Under the pieces are notes generated by a model. It was not told where the DNA came from, ran no database searches, and was given only the letters and a program-made list of their open reading frames with translations. Positions 31,433 to 38,626 of a DNA stretch of 39,267 nucleotides are shown one piece after another. The stretch is from an uncultured bacterium (GTDB lineage: Bacteria; Bacillota; Clostridia; Oscillospirales; CAG-272). Numbering within the stretch: the first letter of the stretch is position 1; every line of letters begins with the position of its first letter. The translations under genes and the position numbers were made by a program. Where the stretch lies: positions 1 to 39,267 of the forward strand of contig CASFDI010000026.1 of the NCBI GenBank assembly GCA_949293405.1, in the 5' to 3' direction.

Positions 31433-32983
31433 TCAGAACTGGAAATAAATGAAGGTGGAAGACAGACCCATCGACAGCAGCAGCATCCACCCCAGCGCCA
31501 CAATCCAGGTCAGGGTGACATGCACGCCGCGGCGCACCATCACCTCGCTGCCGTCGCATTCATCACCGTGCCGCACATAGCGGTCGAACAGATTGAGGGT
31601 CAGAACCGAGAAGATCACAGTCAGGATGGCGGGCAGGGTCAGGCCCATGGTATTGAGCACTTCTGAGACCGGAATATTCCAGGAAGCAGGCGTAACCAGC
31701 GCCTTGAGCATGGTGACCATGTCACCGGTGGTATTGGCGCGGAAGAGCAGCCAGGCGAAATCCACCAGGATAAAGGTGCCCAGCATGCGCAATACGCGCA
31801 CCAGCGGACTGGTCTTGGGATTAATGTGCAGGGCGTTCCACATCCGGTCGCGCGTCTTGATGGTCAGATGCCCTACTACCTGGAATACCCCGTGCAAAGC
31901 ACCCCAGATCACATAGGTCCATGCCGCACCGTGCCACAGACCGCTGACCAGGAAGACAATCATGACATTGCGGTAATACTTGATGCGCGAGCAGCGGCTG
32001 CCCCCCAGCGGGAAGTACAGATAGTCGCGGAACCAGGTGGACAGACTCAGGTGCCAGCGGTTCCAGAACTCCTTGATGGTCTGCGCCATGTAAGGATGCT
32101 CGAAGTTTTTCATCAGCCGGATGCCCATGATACGGGAACAGCCGATGGCGATATCGGTATAACCCGAGAAGTCGCAATAGATCTGAGCGGCGAACAGCAC
32201 CGTGGCAATCACCACGCCCAGCGCGGGCACGGGATTGTCTGCTCCGAAGGTGTCCAGTTCATTGTAAATCGCATTGACATATACCGAAATCAGGTCGGCC
32301 ACTACGATCTTCTTGAAGAAGCCGAGCAGCATTTTCTTCAGACCGTAGCTGACATCCGCCGCGTGTACCGGTGGGGGTACGCGCAGCTGAGGAAGCAGGT
32401 TGTCAGGCCGTTCAATCGGGCCTGCGACCAGCTGCGGGAAGAAGGACACAAACAAAGCGTAATACCCGAAGTGCCGCTCGGTTTTGATATCCCCGCGGTA
32501 CACATCGATCGCATAGGACAGGGTCTGGAAGGTATAGAACGAAATACCGACCGGCAGCATCAGATTGAGCGCGAAGTCATATTCGTTGCCCGTAATCGCC
32601 CCGGCAATCCCCAGTACCGACTCAGAGAGGAAGTTAAAATACTTGAAGAAGAACAGAACTCCCAGAGAAGTCAGCAGCGTGATAGTAATGCACAGTTTTT
32701 TCTTGCGTTTGACCGAGACGAGAGCCGCGCCGGTCAGCTGTTCCGTTTCAATGCGTCCGTTAAGTTTCTGAATGACCAGCGAACTGATCCAGGACACCAC
32801 GGTGGTGAACAGAATCAATACAATCAGCGTGGGCTGATAGTACATATAGAAAAAATATGACGTAATCAGCAGAAACAGCCAGCGGAAGTTTTCTCCGATC
32901 CGGGCCGGCATGCGCTTGGACGCGAAGTATCCGAGCAGAACAATCGGATAGAAAATCAGGAATTCAATGGAATTAAATGTCAT
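31433..32983 (-). CDS. MBOAT family membrane-bound O-acyltransferase (AlgI/DltB-like)
   Basis: The 516-residue multi-pass protein has the MBOAT core: FYTFQTLSYAIDVYRGDI, FFPQLVAGPIERP, FWNRWHLSLSTWFRDYLYFP and the catalytic histidine in VSGLWHGAAWTYVIWGALHG. The family moves acyl groups from a cytoplasmic donor across the membrane; AlgI does this for alginate acetylation and DltB for D-alanylation of teichoic acids. Here DltA and DltC are absent, which favours O-acetylation over D-alanylation, though this is inference. Start ATG 32983 overlaps the stop of the preceding small membrane protein by four bases (ATGA). Confidence 0.93.
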   Translation of the reverse strand: MTFNSIEFLIFYPIVLLGYFASKRMPARIGENFRWLFLLITSYFFYMYYQPTLIVLILFTTVVSWISSLVIQKLNGRIETEQLTGAALVSVKRKKKLCITITLLTSLGVLFFFKYFNFLSESVLGIAGAITGNEYDFALNLMLPVGISFYTFQTLSYAIDVYRGDIKTERHFGYYALFVSFFPQLVAGPIERPDNLLPQLRVPPPVHAADVSYGLKKMLLGFFKKIVVADLISVYVNAIYNELDTFGADNPVPALGVVIATVLFAAQIYCDFSGYTDIAIGCSRIMGIRLMKNFEHPYMAQTIKEFWNRWHLSLSTWFRDYLYFPLGGSRCSRIKYYRNVMIVFLVSGLWHGAAWTYVIWGALHGVFQVVGHLTIKTRDRMWNALHINPKTSPLVRVLRMLGTFILVDFAWLLFRANTTGDMVTMLKALVTPASWNIPVSEVLNTMGLTLPAILTVIFSVLTLNLFDRYVRHGDECDGSEVMVRRGVHVTLTWIVALGWMLLLSMGLSSTFIYFQF

Positions 32984-33477
32984 ACCTGCTTCTCCTCATT
33001 TACGGTTGCGGATGCCGGGGTGGCTTCCGTTTCGCTGCGGGACTCCGGCTGATTGCCGGTCTCCTCTGCGCGACGGGCTTCAGCCTCTTTCTGTGCTTTC
33101 AGCGCGGCTTCCTTCTGATGCTGCAGGCGGAACGCCTCGGGCGCATTGATCGCCAGCGCAAACAGTGCGGATGCCAGCAGCAGCATCAGGGTTTCCTGCA
33201 GAGGCACACTGCAGAAGATGCAGGAGACGGTGAGTGCAATATGGACCAGCACATTAAGGGCAGTGCCGAAAGCGGGCAGCAGATCTCCCGCCGCCGGCTT
33301 TCCGGCCCTGCGGGACACAAGGTTTGCGTACACACACAGCAGTACATGCAGCACCAGCGCAACCGCAAACAGGGCCATGACTACAGGTTGCCCGATACAT
33401 TCCAGCAGGGCATTTTCTTTGGCCTCTTCCTCCGCGGCCGTCTGCCCGGCCGCGGTCAGCAACATTGTCAGATTCAT
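32980..33477 (-). CDS. Small membrane protein between the two acylation genes
   Basis: The 165 residues have an N-terminal segment with AAEEEAKENALLECIG, about three hydrophobic spans (roughly 32-55, 68-90, 95-112) and a highly charged cytoplasmic-type tail with QKEAALKAQKEAEARRAEET. I do not recognise the family. It is 15 nt after the lipoprotein gene and translationally coupled to the MBOAT gene, so it is probably a partner subunit of the acylation machinery. In other systems small accessory membrane proteins support the MBOAT; that role here is inferred. Confidence 0.72.
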   Translation of the reverse strand: MNLTMLLTAAGQTAAEEEAKENALLECIGQPVVMALFAVALVLHVLLCVYANLVSRRAGKPAAGDLLPAFGTALNVLVHIALTVSCIFCSVPLQETLMLLLASALFALAINAPEAFRLQHQKEAALKAQKEAEARRAEETGNQPESRSETEATPASATVNEEKQV

Positions 33478-33492
33478 AAACCTTCTCCCGTA

Positions 33493-36081
33493 TTACTCAA
33501 AGATGCATCCGTCGTAATCGGTTCCCACGGCATCCATGGCTTTCACAGACAGTCCCAGTTCCTGTGCAAGGTCCTTGTACAGCTGATAGGTCCGCAGAGG
33601 ACGGCCGATGTCGTTGACATGGAACGCGCAGTCGTAGAAATACTTATGCGCCCAGGTGTAATCGCTGCAGGTTCCCAGCACCGTGACATCCAGCGTCTCG
33701 GCAATATAGGCGTCGTATGCTTTCTGCCATGCTTCCGATTTTGCTTCGTCGATCAGCGCAAATTCATCTGCCGGGCAGAAGCTGAAGTACACTGCGGCGC
33801 CGGTCGCTTCCACATCCTTGATCTTGGCGGCCATGTAAGCGGCATACTGGTCGATCGTGGACCAGGTGGGAGAACCGCTGCTCCAGTCCTTGTCTTCATC
33901 CTGCCAGTTGCCTTCCAGTTCGCTCTTGATGTATTTGTTAAGCGTGATGGCATAAGAATCAATGTAATTGGATGCCAGTTGCTTGCGGTTGGCGTTCTGG
34001 TTGTCTCCGTTGAAGTCCACACCGCTCGACTTGTTTTTTTCGAAATTCTGCTCGCCCATGAAATACCGGCTCTGCTGGTAAACTGTAAATTCATCAAAAT
34101 ATTTAGTATAATTGCCGATATCGATATAGCGCCAGGCGTTAAGGCATCCCTCCAGATCACGGAACAGTTTCCAGGTCAGACCGGTATAGCCGAACTGGTA
34201 CGCCGAATTCTCAGGAGAATAGATCACAATATCCCCTTCTCCCACGAAGTGAGAGATCATCTCCATGTATACGGCGTTGTTAGTGGTGCGCGTATTGCCG
34301 TAGTTGACCACATCATATTGGTAATCCAGCAGCGCCTCCAGATAGGCGGTGCCCAGCCCCTGGAATGCCGAAGAACCGGCCACTACGATCAGTTTATCGC
34401 GTCCCGATTCTTCCATCAGGCGGTCCCACTTGACGCGGAAAGTACCCTCGTTGCTCGATGCATAGCGGGGCTTCAGCGCGGCACTCAGATAGAAGTGCTC
34501 CCAGTTGGTGGCAGTCGCTTCATCAAACGCGGCATCGCTGATGCTGTAAATGGAGTCATACATGTAAAGGGTCACCAGAGAGGAGCATCCGGTAAACGCG
34601 CCGTCCTCCACGCGGATCAGGGTGCGCGGCAGGACCAGAGTCTCAAAATTCTTGTTCTTCACAGCACCCGCGGAAATCTGCACCACCGCTTTACCGTCGA
34701 TGCTCTCGGGAATCACCAGCCACTCGCCGCTGCCGGTATAACCCGTGATGGCAACACCTTCTACATCTTTTTTGCCTCCGATGGTGAAGAAAACATCTTC
34801 ATAAGTGAACTCCGATGCAGGAGCCGCCTCCGCCCAGATGCAGTACAGCTCCGCACTGTTGGTCATTCCGTCCAGCGTGATCTTGCTGCCGACGCTGTAG
34901 CCCACCCCGGTGCCGTCCGCCTTGGTATTGTACTCCACCAGTACATACCCTTCACGGACAAAGCCGCCCAGGTTGATCAGCGAGTTCGGGCAGGTGAAGA
35001 AGGAGGTATCCACATTCTGCGCATAGGTGGTTTCGCCGCCTTCCGCCGTACCGCCGTTGAGATGGTAGGTGATGGTACCGCTCTTGAAGTTGGGGTACAG
35101 AATCATATCTTCGTTCAGCGTGAAGGTGTAGGAAGCGTTTCTTGACACCAGTTTGCCTCCCGCTGCTTTCGCATAATTGACCGACCAGCCGTCGAAGGTG
35201 CCCTTGGTCGTGTCAATGGTCACGGTGATCTGAGTGCCGGAAGGATACTTCCCGGCAGGTACCGAACTTTCCCCGCCGATCACCGCAAAGGTGAACTCGG
35301 TCCCGGGAGGTGTCTGGGTATAGTTGCCGAAAATACGGTTCTGCGTTTCGGACAGATAGAAGGTGAACTCTTCATCCTCCGAAACAATGGTTCCTCCTGC
35401 CGAGGCGCGCTTATCGAAACTCCAGCCCAGGAAATACCCCTTGGAGGAGTCGGCGCGCACCGTAATCTGCGTTCCCTCCGGCCACAGGGTGCTGGCAGTA
35501 TCGCTCAGTCCGTCGGTGACAGAGAAATAAATCTTGACACTGCTGCCGGTTGAAACGGTAACCGTCGTGTCGGCAGTCACTCCCGATACGGTCAGGGTTC
35601 CGGTTTCCTCGTCATATGTACAGACCGCGTCGGTATCTGCCGTGCAGCCCGCAATCCACCGGTCCTCTGCCGCCGTCAGATGAAATACGGCGGTGCCGTC
35701 AGTCGCCACGGCCTCGTATACATCGGCCGTATAATCCGAGCCGGGCTTCAGGGTTACCGTAGCAATCTGCAGTTCCTCAACAGTCACCGTAACGCGCATA
35801 TTCCTGCGCACATCGGGAACCGTGATGGTACCCGCGGCGGCGTCATACACCGCGCCTTCCGAAACACCGGTGATCTGATAACCGGTTTCTACCGTAACAT
35901 GAAAAACCGCACTCGCGCCCTCTTCAACCCGCGCAGAAGTGCTGTTCAAAGTGTAATGGTCACCGCTTTCGACGGAAACCGTATATGTTTTTGTCTCCGT
36001 TTCTCCGCCGCATGCCGCAAGCAGCAGCAGTGCCCCTGCAAGCAGCAACAGGAACAACAAGCGTCCCGTGTGTTTCATCAT
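33493..36081 (-). CDS. Lipoprotein with InlB and BspA repeats and a C-terminal SGNH-like domain
   Basis: From ATG 36081 (AGGAG five bases upstream) the product is 862 residues. It starts with a lipoprotein signal (LLFLLLLAGALLLLAAC, lipobox L-A-A-C with Cys24). Residues about 30-175 hold two related beta-rich repeats (AVFHVTVETGYQITGVSEG and AVFHLTAAEDRWIAGCTAD). Residues about 180-430 hold InlB/Listeria-Bacteroides-type repeats (GGTAEGG, KADGTGVGYSVGSKITL). A BspA-like leucine-rich stretch with LPRTLIRVEDGAFTGCSSLV follows. The C-terminal SGNH-like domain (about 565-862) has AGSSAFQG with Ser570 and Ser571, GEGDIVIYSPEN, and DCAFHVND with Asp817 and His821. First gene of the operon; the 862- and 681-residue proteins share the catalytic-type motifs but in opposite domain order. 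Confidence 0.76.
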   Translation of the reverse strand: MMKHTGRLLFLLLLAGALLLLAACGGETETKTYTVSVESGDHYTLNSTSARVEEGASAVFHVTVETGYQITGVSEGAVYDAAAGTITVPDVRRNMRVTVTVEELQIATVTLKPGSDYTADVYEAVATDGTAVFHLTAAEDRWIAGCTADTDAVCTYDEETGTLTVSGVTADTTVTVSTGSSVKIYFSVTDGLSDTASTLWPEGTQITVRADSSKGYFLGWSFDKRASAGGTIVSEDEEFTFYLSETQNRIFGNYTQTPPGTEFTFAVIGGESSVPAGKYPSGTQITVTIDTTKGTFDGWSVNYAKAAGGKLVSRNASYTFTLNEDMILYPNFKSGTITYHLNGGTAEGGETTYAQNVDTSFFTCPNSLINLGGFVREGYVLVEYNTKADGTGVGYSVGSKITLDGMTNSAELYCIWAEAAPASEFTYEDVFFTIGGKKDVEGVAITGYTGSGEWLVIPESIDGKAVVQISAGAVKNKNFETLVLPRTLIRVEDGAFTGCSSLVTLYMYDSIYSISDAAFDEATATNWEHFYLSAALKPRYASSNEGTFRVKWDRLMEESGRDKLIVVAGSSAFQGLGTAYLEALLDYQYDVVNYGNTRTTNNAVYMEMISHFVGEGDIVIYSPENSAYQFGYTGLTWKLFRDLEGCLNAWRYIDIGNYTKYFDEFTVYQQSRYFMGEQNFEKNKSSGVDFNGDNQNANRKQLASNYIDSYAITLNKYIKSELEGNWQDEDKDWSSGSPTWSTIDQYAAYMAAKIKDVEATGAAVYFSFCPADEFALIDEAKSEAWQKAYDAYIAETLDVTVLGTCSDYTWAHKYFYDCAFHVNDIGRPLRTYQLYKDLAQELGLSVKAMDAVGTDYDGCIFE

Positions 36082-36131
36082 GATATCTCCTTTCGTTTTC
36101 AGCAGCAATCTTCCCGCCGAAAAAGTCAAAA

Positions 36132-36167
36132 ACCTTGTGCCTTATTATAACCTTGGGCCTTATTATA
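36132..36167 (-). repeat. Tandem 18-bp duplication carrying the -10 elements
   Basis: Copies 36132-36149 and 36150-36167 match at 17 of 18 positions and abut directly. Each contains ATTATA on the plus strand, which is TATAAT on the minus strand. See the promoter entries. Confidence 0.9.
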
Positions 36168-36171
36168 TCAA
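36144..36171 (-). promoter_or_regulatory. Second, downstream promoter of the acylation operon
   Basis: TTGATA (36166-36171) and TATAAT (36144-36149) are 16 bases apart. The -35 of this promoter overlaps the -10 of the upstream promoter. It was created by the 18-bp duplication. Confidence 0.55.
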
Positions 36172-36190
36172 AAAGCAACAGACTTGTAAA
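36162..36190 (-). promoter_or_regulatory. First, upstream promoter of the acylation operon
   Basis: TTTACA (36185-36190) and TATAAT (36162-36167) are 17 bases apart, an excellent sigma-A match. The start would be near 36155, about 75 nt before the lipoprotein ATG. Confidence 0.75.
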
Positions 36191-36539
36191 GACGGACTTG
36201 TTATTTTTTCCACTTTACACAAGTTTTTTCTTTTATTTTTGTAAATATTATATAATTGCATTCAAAAGTACCGGATGTCCGCCCGATCCTGCGGAACCGG
36301 CATAATCGGCATAATAATAAAGAAACTTCGCAACAGAAGGGTTCGTTGCCTGCAGACCGTGTCAGTCCATCCCGGGCACGCATCAGGCTCCCGTCCTACC
36401 CACCCCCATTGCAAGTGTGAAAACAGTCTGATCAAAAATGGCATTCTTACATTTCATGTTTAATCAGTATGTAAATAATTATTTACTTCAAGTCCCGATC
36501 CGTTGAACCGTCTGTCGTCTGTACCGGAGGGAGATGAAA
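36191..36539. other. Non-coding region upstream of the acylation operon
   Basis: I see no gene in these about 350 bases. The first 70 are very AT-rich. CTTTACACAAGT at 36213-36224 is an inverted, two-base-longer copy of ACTTGTAAAG at 36182-36191, which includes the -35 box. A perfect 16-bp palindrome GTAAATAATTATTTAC lies at 36471-36486. These look like binding-site candidates for regulators. The middle part (36290-36460) shows no recognisable structure. Confidence 0.4.
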
Positions 36540-36578
36540 CAGTGCGGCGGCACGGATGTGATCCGTGCCGCCGCACTG
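36540..36578 (-). terminator. Terminator after the 189-aa membrane protein gene
   Basis: An 18-bp perfect stem (36540-36557 with 36561-36578, core GTGCGGCGGCACGGAT) has a three-base loop. On the minus strand only TTT follows, so it depends on the very strong stem. Confidence 0.75.
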
Positions 36579-36592
36579 TATTCCGGGCGATA

Positions 36593-37162
36593 TTACGACC
36601 GCCGTGCGCGGGAGCGTTTTTTCGGAGGAAAGAACGCAATCAGGCACAGGGCGGCTGCTGCTCCGACGAAGCAGCAGATCGCCAGGATCATTACCACCGT
36701 GTCATTGCGCACAATAGGTTTCGCATACAGATAGGTACCCAGCGTCACCAGTACAATATGAATCGCGAACATCCAGAACGGGAAATACTTCTTTCCCTCC
36801 CGGTTGACACAATATCCGCGGACCAGTCCCGACACACCGCGCAGCCACAGCGCGCACCCCACAATCTGCGAGACTTCCCGCATCTGCAGAATACTGGCAA
36901 AATCCGGGATGATCAGTCCGAACGCAATGATCATCAGAATAAAGAACTCCAGAATGTTGACCACCTGAACACGCCCGGAACTGTGCAGCATCCGGTACAG
37001 CAGGAACGCGAACAGATAGACCATCAGCAGTACAAACAGAACCACATTGAGAATTTTTGTTCCCAGATCGGTGACCAGCATCACCACGCCAAGCGCAATC
37101 AGCGCCGCCGCCGCGATCAGGCAGATCAGCCACAGGAACTTCATATCCTTCCATGATTTCAT
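36593..37162 (-). CDS. Six-span membrane protein, DUF308/HdeD-like
   Basis: The 189 residues start MKSWKDMKFLWLICLIAAAA. About six hydrophobic spans are arranged as three pairs (about 9-30, 37-56, 70-88, 98-112, 128-148, 155-178), with the basic C-terminus FFPPKKRSRARRS. The span arrangement recalls DUF308/HdeD-like proteins, but no certain signature is present. ATG 37162 follows AGGAGAGACAGG. It has its own promoter and terminator. A longer in-frame start at 37759 is rejected because it would read through the promoter and the divergent gene. Confidence 0.75.
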   Translation of the reverse strand: MKSWKDMKFLWLICLIAAAALIALGVVMLVTDLGTKILNVVLFVLLMVYLFAFLLYRMLHSSGRVQVVNILEFFILMIIAFGLIIPDFASILQMREVSQIVGCALWLRGVSGLVRGYCVNREGKKYFPFWMFAIHIVLVTLGTYLYAKPIVRNDTVVMILAICCFVGAAAALCLIAFFPPKKRSRARRS

Positions 37163-37201
37163 AAAACCTGTCTCTCCTTTGTCGTTTGAATTACCGACAC
37201 C

Positions 37202-37230
37202 ATCATACACCCCGGGGCCCGGTTTGTCAA
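37202..37230 (-). promoter_or_regulatory. Promoter of the 189-aa membrane protein gene
   Basis: TTGACA (37225-37230) and TATGAT (37202-37207) on the minus strand are 17 bases apart. The leader would be about 35 nt. It is divergent from, and about 40 bp away from, the promoter for the plus-strand gene at 37334. Confidence 0.85.
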
Positions 37231-37269
37231 GTGCGAGTTTCTGCCCCGTGTTGCCCCTGTCGCATCCGC

Positions 37270-37298
37270 TTGTATTCGGTCGGAAAATGTGGTACAAT
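37270..37298 (+). promoter_or_regulatory. Promoter of the DUF697-like gene
   Basis: TTGTAT (37270-37275) and TACAAT (37293-37298) on the plus strand are 17 bases apart. The ribosome site CGGAGG and ATG 37334 follow. Confidence 0.7.
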
Positions 37299-37333
37299 GT
37301 GGTATCATTGCGTGATAATACCGGAGGTACCCC

Positions 37334-38425
37334 ATGTTTGGCAAGAAAAAAAGGCCGGAGCACCGCCCCCTGTCTCTCAGGGAGCAGAAGCGCCGTGTAG
37401 CCGCTATGCGCCGTGCCCGCGACCGTCAGTATGAACTGGCAGTAACCGATTCCTACGATGCGGAAAAGAAAAAACGCATCCGCCTGCTGCTTCTCACAGC
37501 CTGCGCGCTTCTGGCGATCGTGCTGTGCAGCTGCATTGTCAGTCTGTCCCGCGCGGCGGCCGGCATCCATCCCTGGCTGGGGTACGCCGTATGCGTGCTG
37601 CTGATCCTGCTGACCATCTTCTGCGCAGTGATCCCCCTGCTCAGGCTGCTGGTGCTCAAGCCCCTGTCGGTGCGGGCAGATGCGTCTCAGGCGCCGGTCG
37701 CCACGCGCCGCAACATGTACATCCTGCGCCGCGCGGCAAAGAACATTATCCGCTATCATAACGGACGTAAAAGCGGTCGTTATGTGACCCCCGAGCGGAT
37801 CGGAGAGTTGCAGAGACTGCTGCGCGGCAGCAGCCGGGGCGCCTTTCTCGATTACATGGGAGATCTGTACCGCAACGAAATTTCAAAACAGGCAGTCGAA
37901 GTCACCCGCACTGCCTGTCTGCGGTGCTTCATCACCACCGCGGTGTCACAGAACGATAAAATTGACTTTCTGTCCACCATGTTCATCAACATTTCCATGG
38001 TCAAACAGATTGTTTTTACCTACGGATTCCGCCCCACCACCTCATCGCTGCTGAAAATTTTCTGGACTGCTCTGAAAAACTCGATCACAGCGCTTTGCCT
38101 GGAAAACATGTCTGTCTATTCTGCCCTGACCAATAAACTGCTCAAGGGAGCTCTGGACTGGGTTCCCCTGCTGGACACGGTGGTGGATTCTGCCTTTCAG
38201 GGTGCCACCAACGCCCTGCTCACCTCCCTGATGGGGCGCAAAACACGCCGCCTGCTTTTCGGAGAATTCGAGGATGCGGTAGATCTGAACAACAACTGCA
38301 TTGACGACGACCTGGAAGCCGCCGTAGCGGAAATCGCACTGCTCAAGCAGCAGAAAAAAGAAGCGGAACGGGCCCGCAAACGGGAAACCGCTTCCGACCG
38401 GCCTCAGGAGCCCTCCGTGCCGTGA
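37334..38425 (+). CDS. Membrane protein with DUF697/YcjF-like C-terminal domain
   Basis: The 363 residues begin with a basic, helical segment (MFGKKKRPEH onward, about 1-48), then two hydrophobic spans (about 50-71 and 83-109), then a cytoplasmic domain. The segment LSTMFINISMVKQIVFTYGF and the nearby VPLLDTVVDSAFQGATNALL are reminiscent of DUF697, a domain of putative membrane-associated proteins seen with GTPases. The tail is acidic and then lysine-rich (KQQKKEAERARKRE). GGAGG precedes ATG. No partner GTPase is nearby. Function unknown. Confidence 0.7.
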   Translation: MFGKKKRPEHRPLSLREQKRRVAAMRRARDRQYELAVTDSYDAEKKKRIRLLLLTACALLAIVLCSCIVSLSRAAAGIHPWLGYAVCVLLILLTIFCAVIPLLRLLVLKPLSVRADASQAPVATRRNMYILRRAAKNIIRYHNGRKSGRYVTPERIGELQRLLRGSSRGAFLDYMGDLYRNEISKQAVEVTRTACLRCFITTAVSQNDKIDFLSTMFINISMVKQIVFTYGFRPTTSSLLKIFWTALKNSITALCLENMSVYSALTNKLLKGALDWVPLLDTVVDSAFQGATNALLTSLMGRKTRRLLFGEFEDAVDLNNNCIDDDLEAAVAEIALLKQQKKEAERARKRETASDRPQEPSVP

Positions 38426-38565
38426 GCACGGGGCTACAAGCGCAGGCTTCCGGGGGCATCTGCCGGAACCTGATCGGGAAAATATTTCCCGGACTTTCCC
38501 GGCCCCCGAACTTTCCCGGACCTCCCCGGATGTGTTCTCCTGTGTGTTCTCTCTTCATTTTCCGA

Positions 38566-38610
38566 CGCTCTTCTGCTCTGCCGGCGCACGGCAGAAGAGC
38601 GCCCTTTTTC
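38566..38610 (+). terminator. Terminator after the DUF697-like gene
   Basis: CGCTCTTCTGC (38566-38576) pairs with GCAGAAGAGCG (38591-38601), and GCCG with CGGC inside. CCCTTTTTCC follows. It lies about 140 nt after the stop. The preceding 38426-38565 holds no gene but a GGGAAA-ATA-TTTCCC palindrome near 38477-38491. Confidence 0.7.
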
Positions 38611-38626
38611 CGCTGATCGCTGCATA

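Noticed and set aside
32977..35145. Plus-strand open frame of 722 codons opposite the lipoprotein gene
   Set aside because: Antisense shadow of a GC-rich gene; no recognisable domain and no start signal.
31433..36081. D-alanylation (dlt) operon
   Set aside because: DltA and DltC are missing and the SGNH-like proteins are much larger than DltD, so only the general MBOAT logic is shared.
36534..36734. Plus-strand ORF with a GGAGG-like start at 36534
   Set aside because: It runs through a terminator hairpin and antisense to the 189-aa membrane protein gene; no domain.
37163..37759. N-terminal extension of the 189-aa membrane protein to 388 residues
   Set aside because: It would read through a consensus promoter and antisense into the divergent gene; the ATG at 37162 has a good ribosome site.
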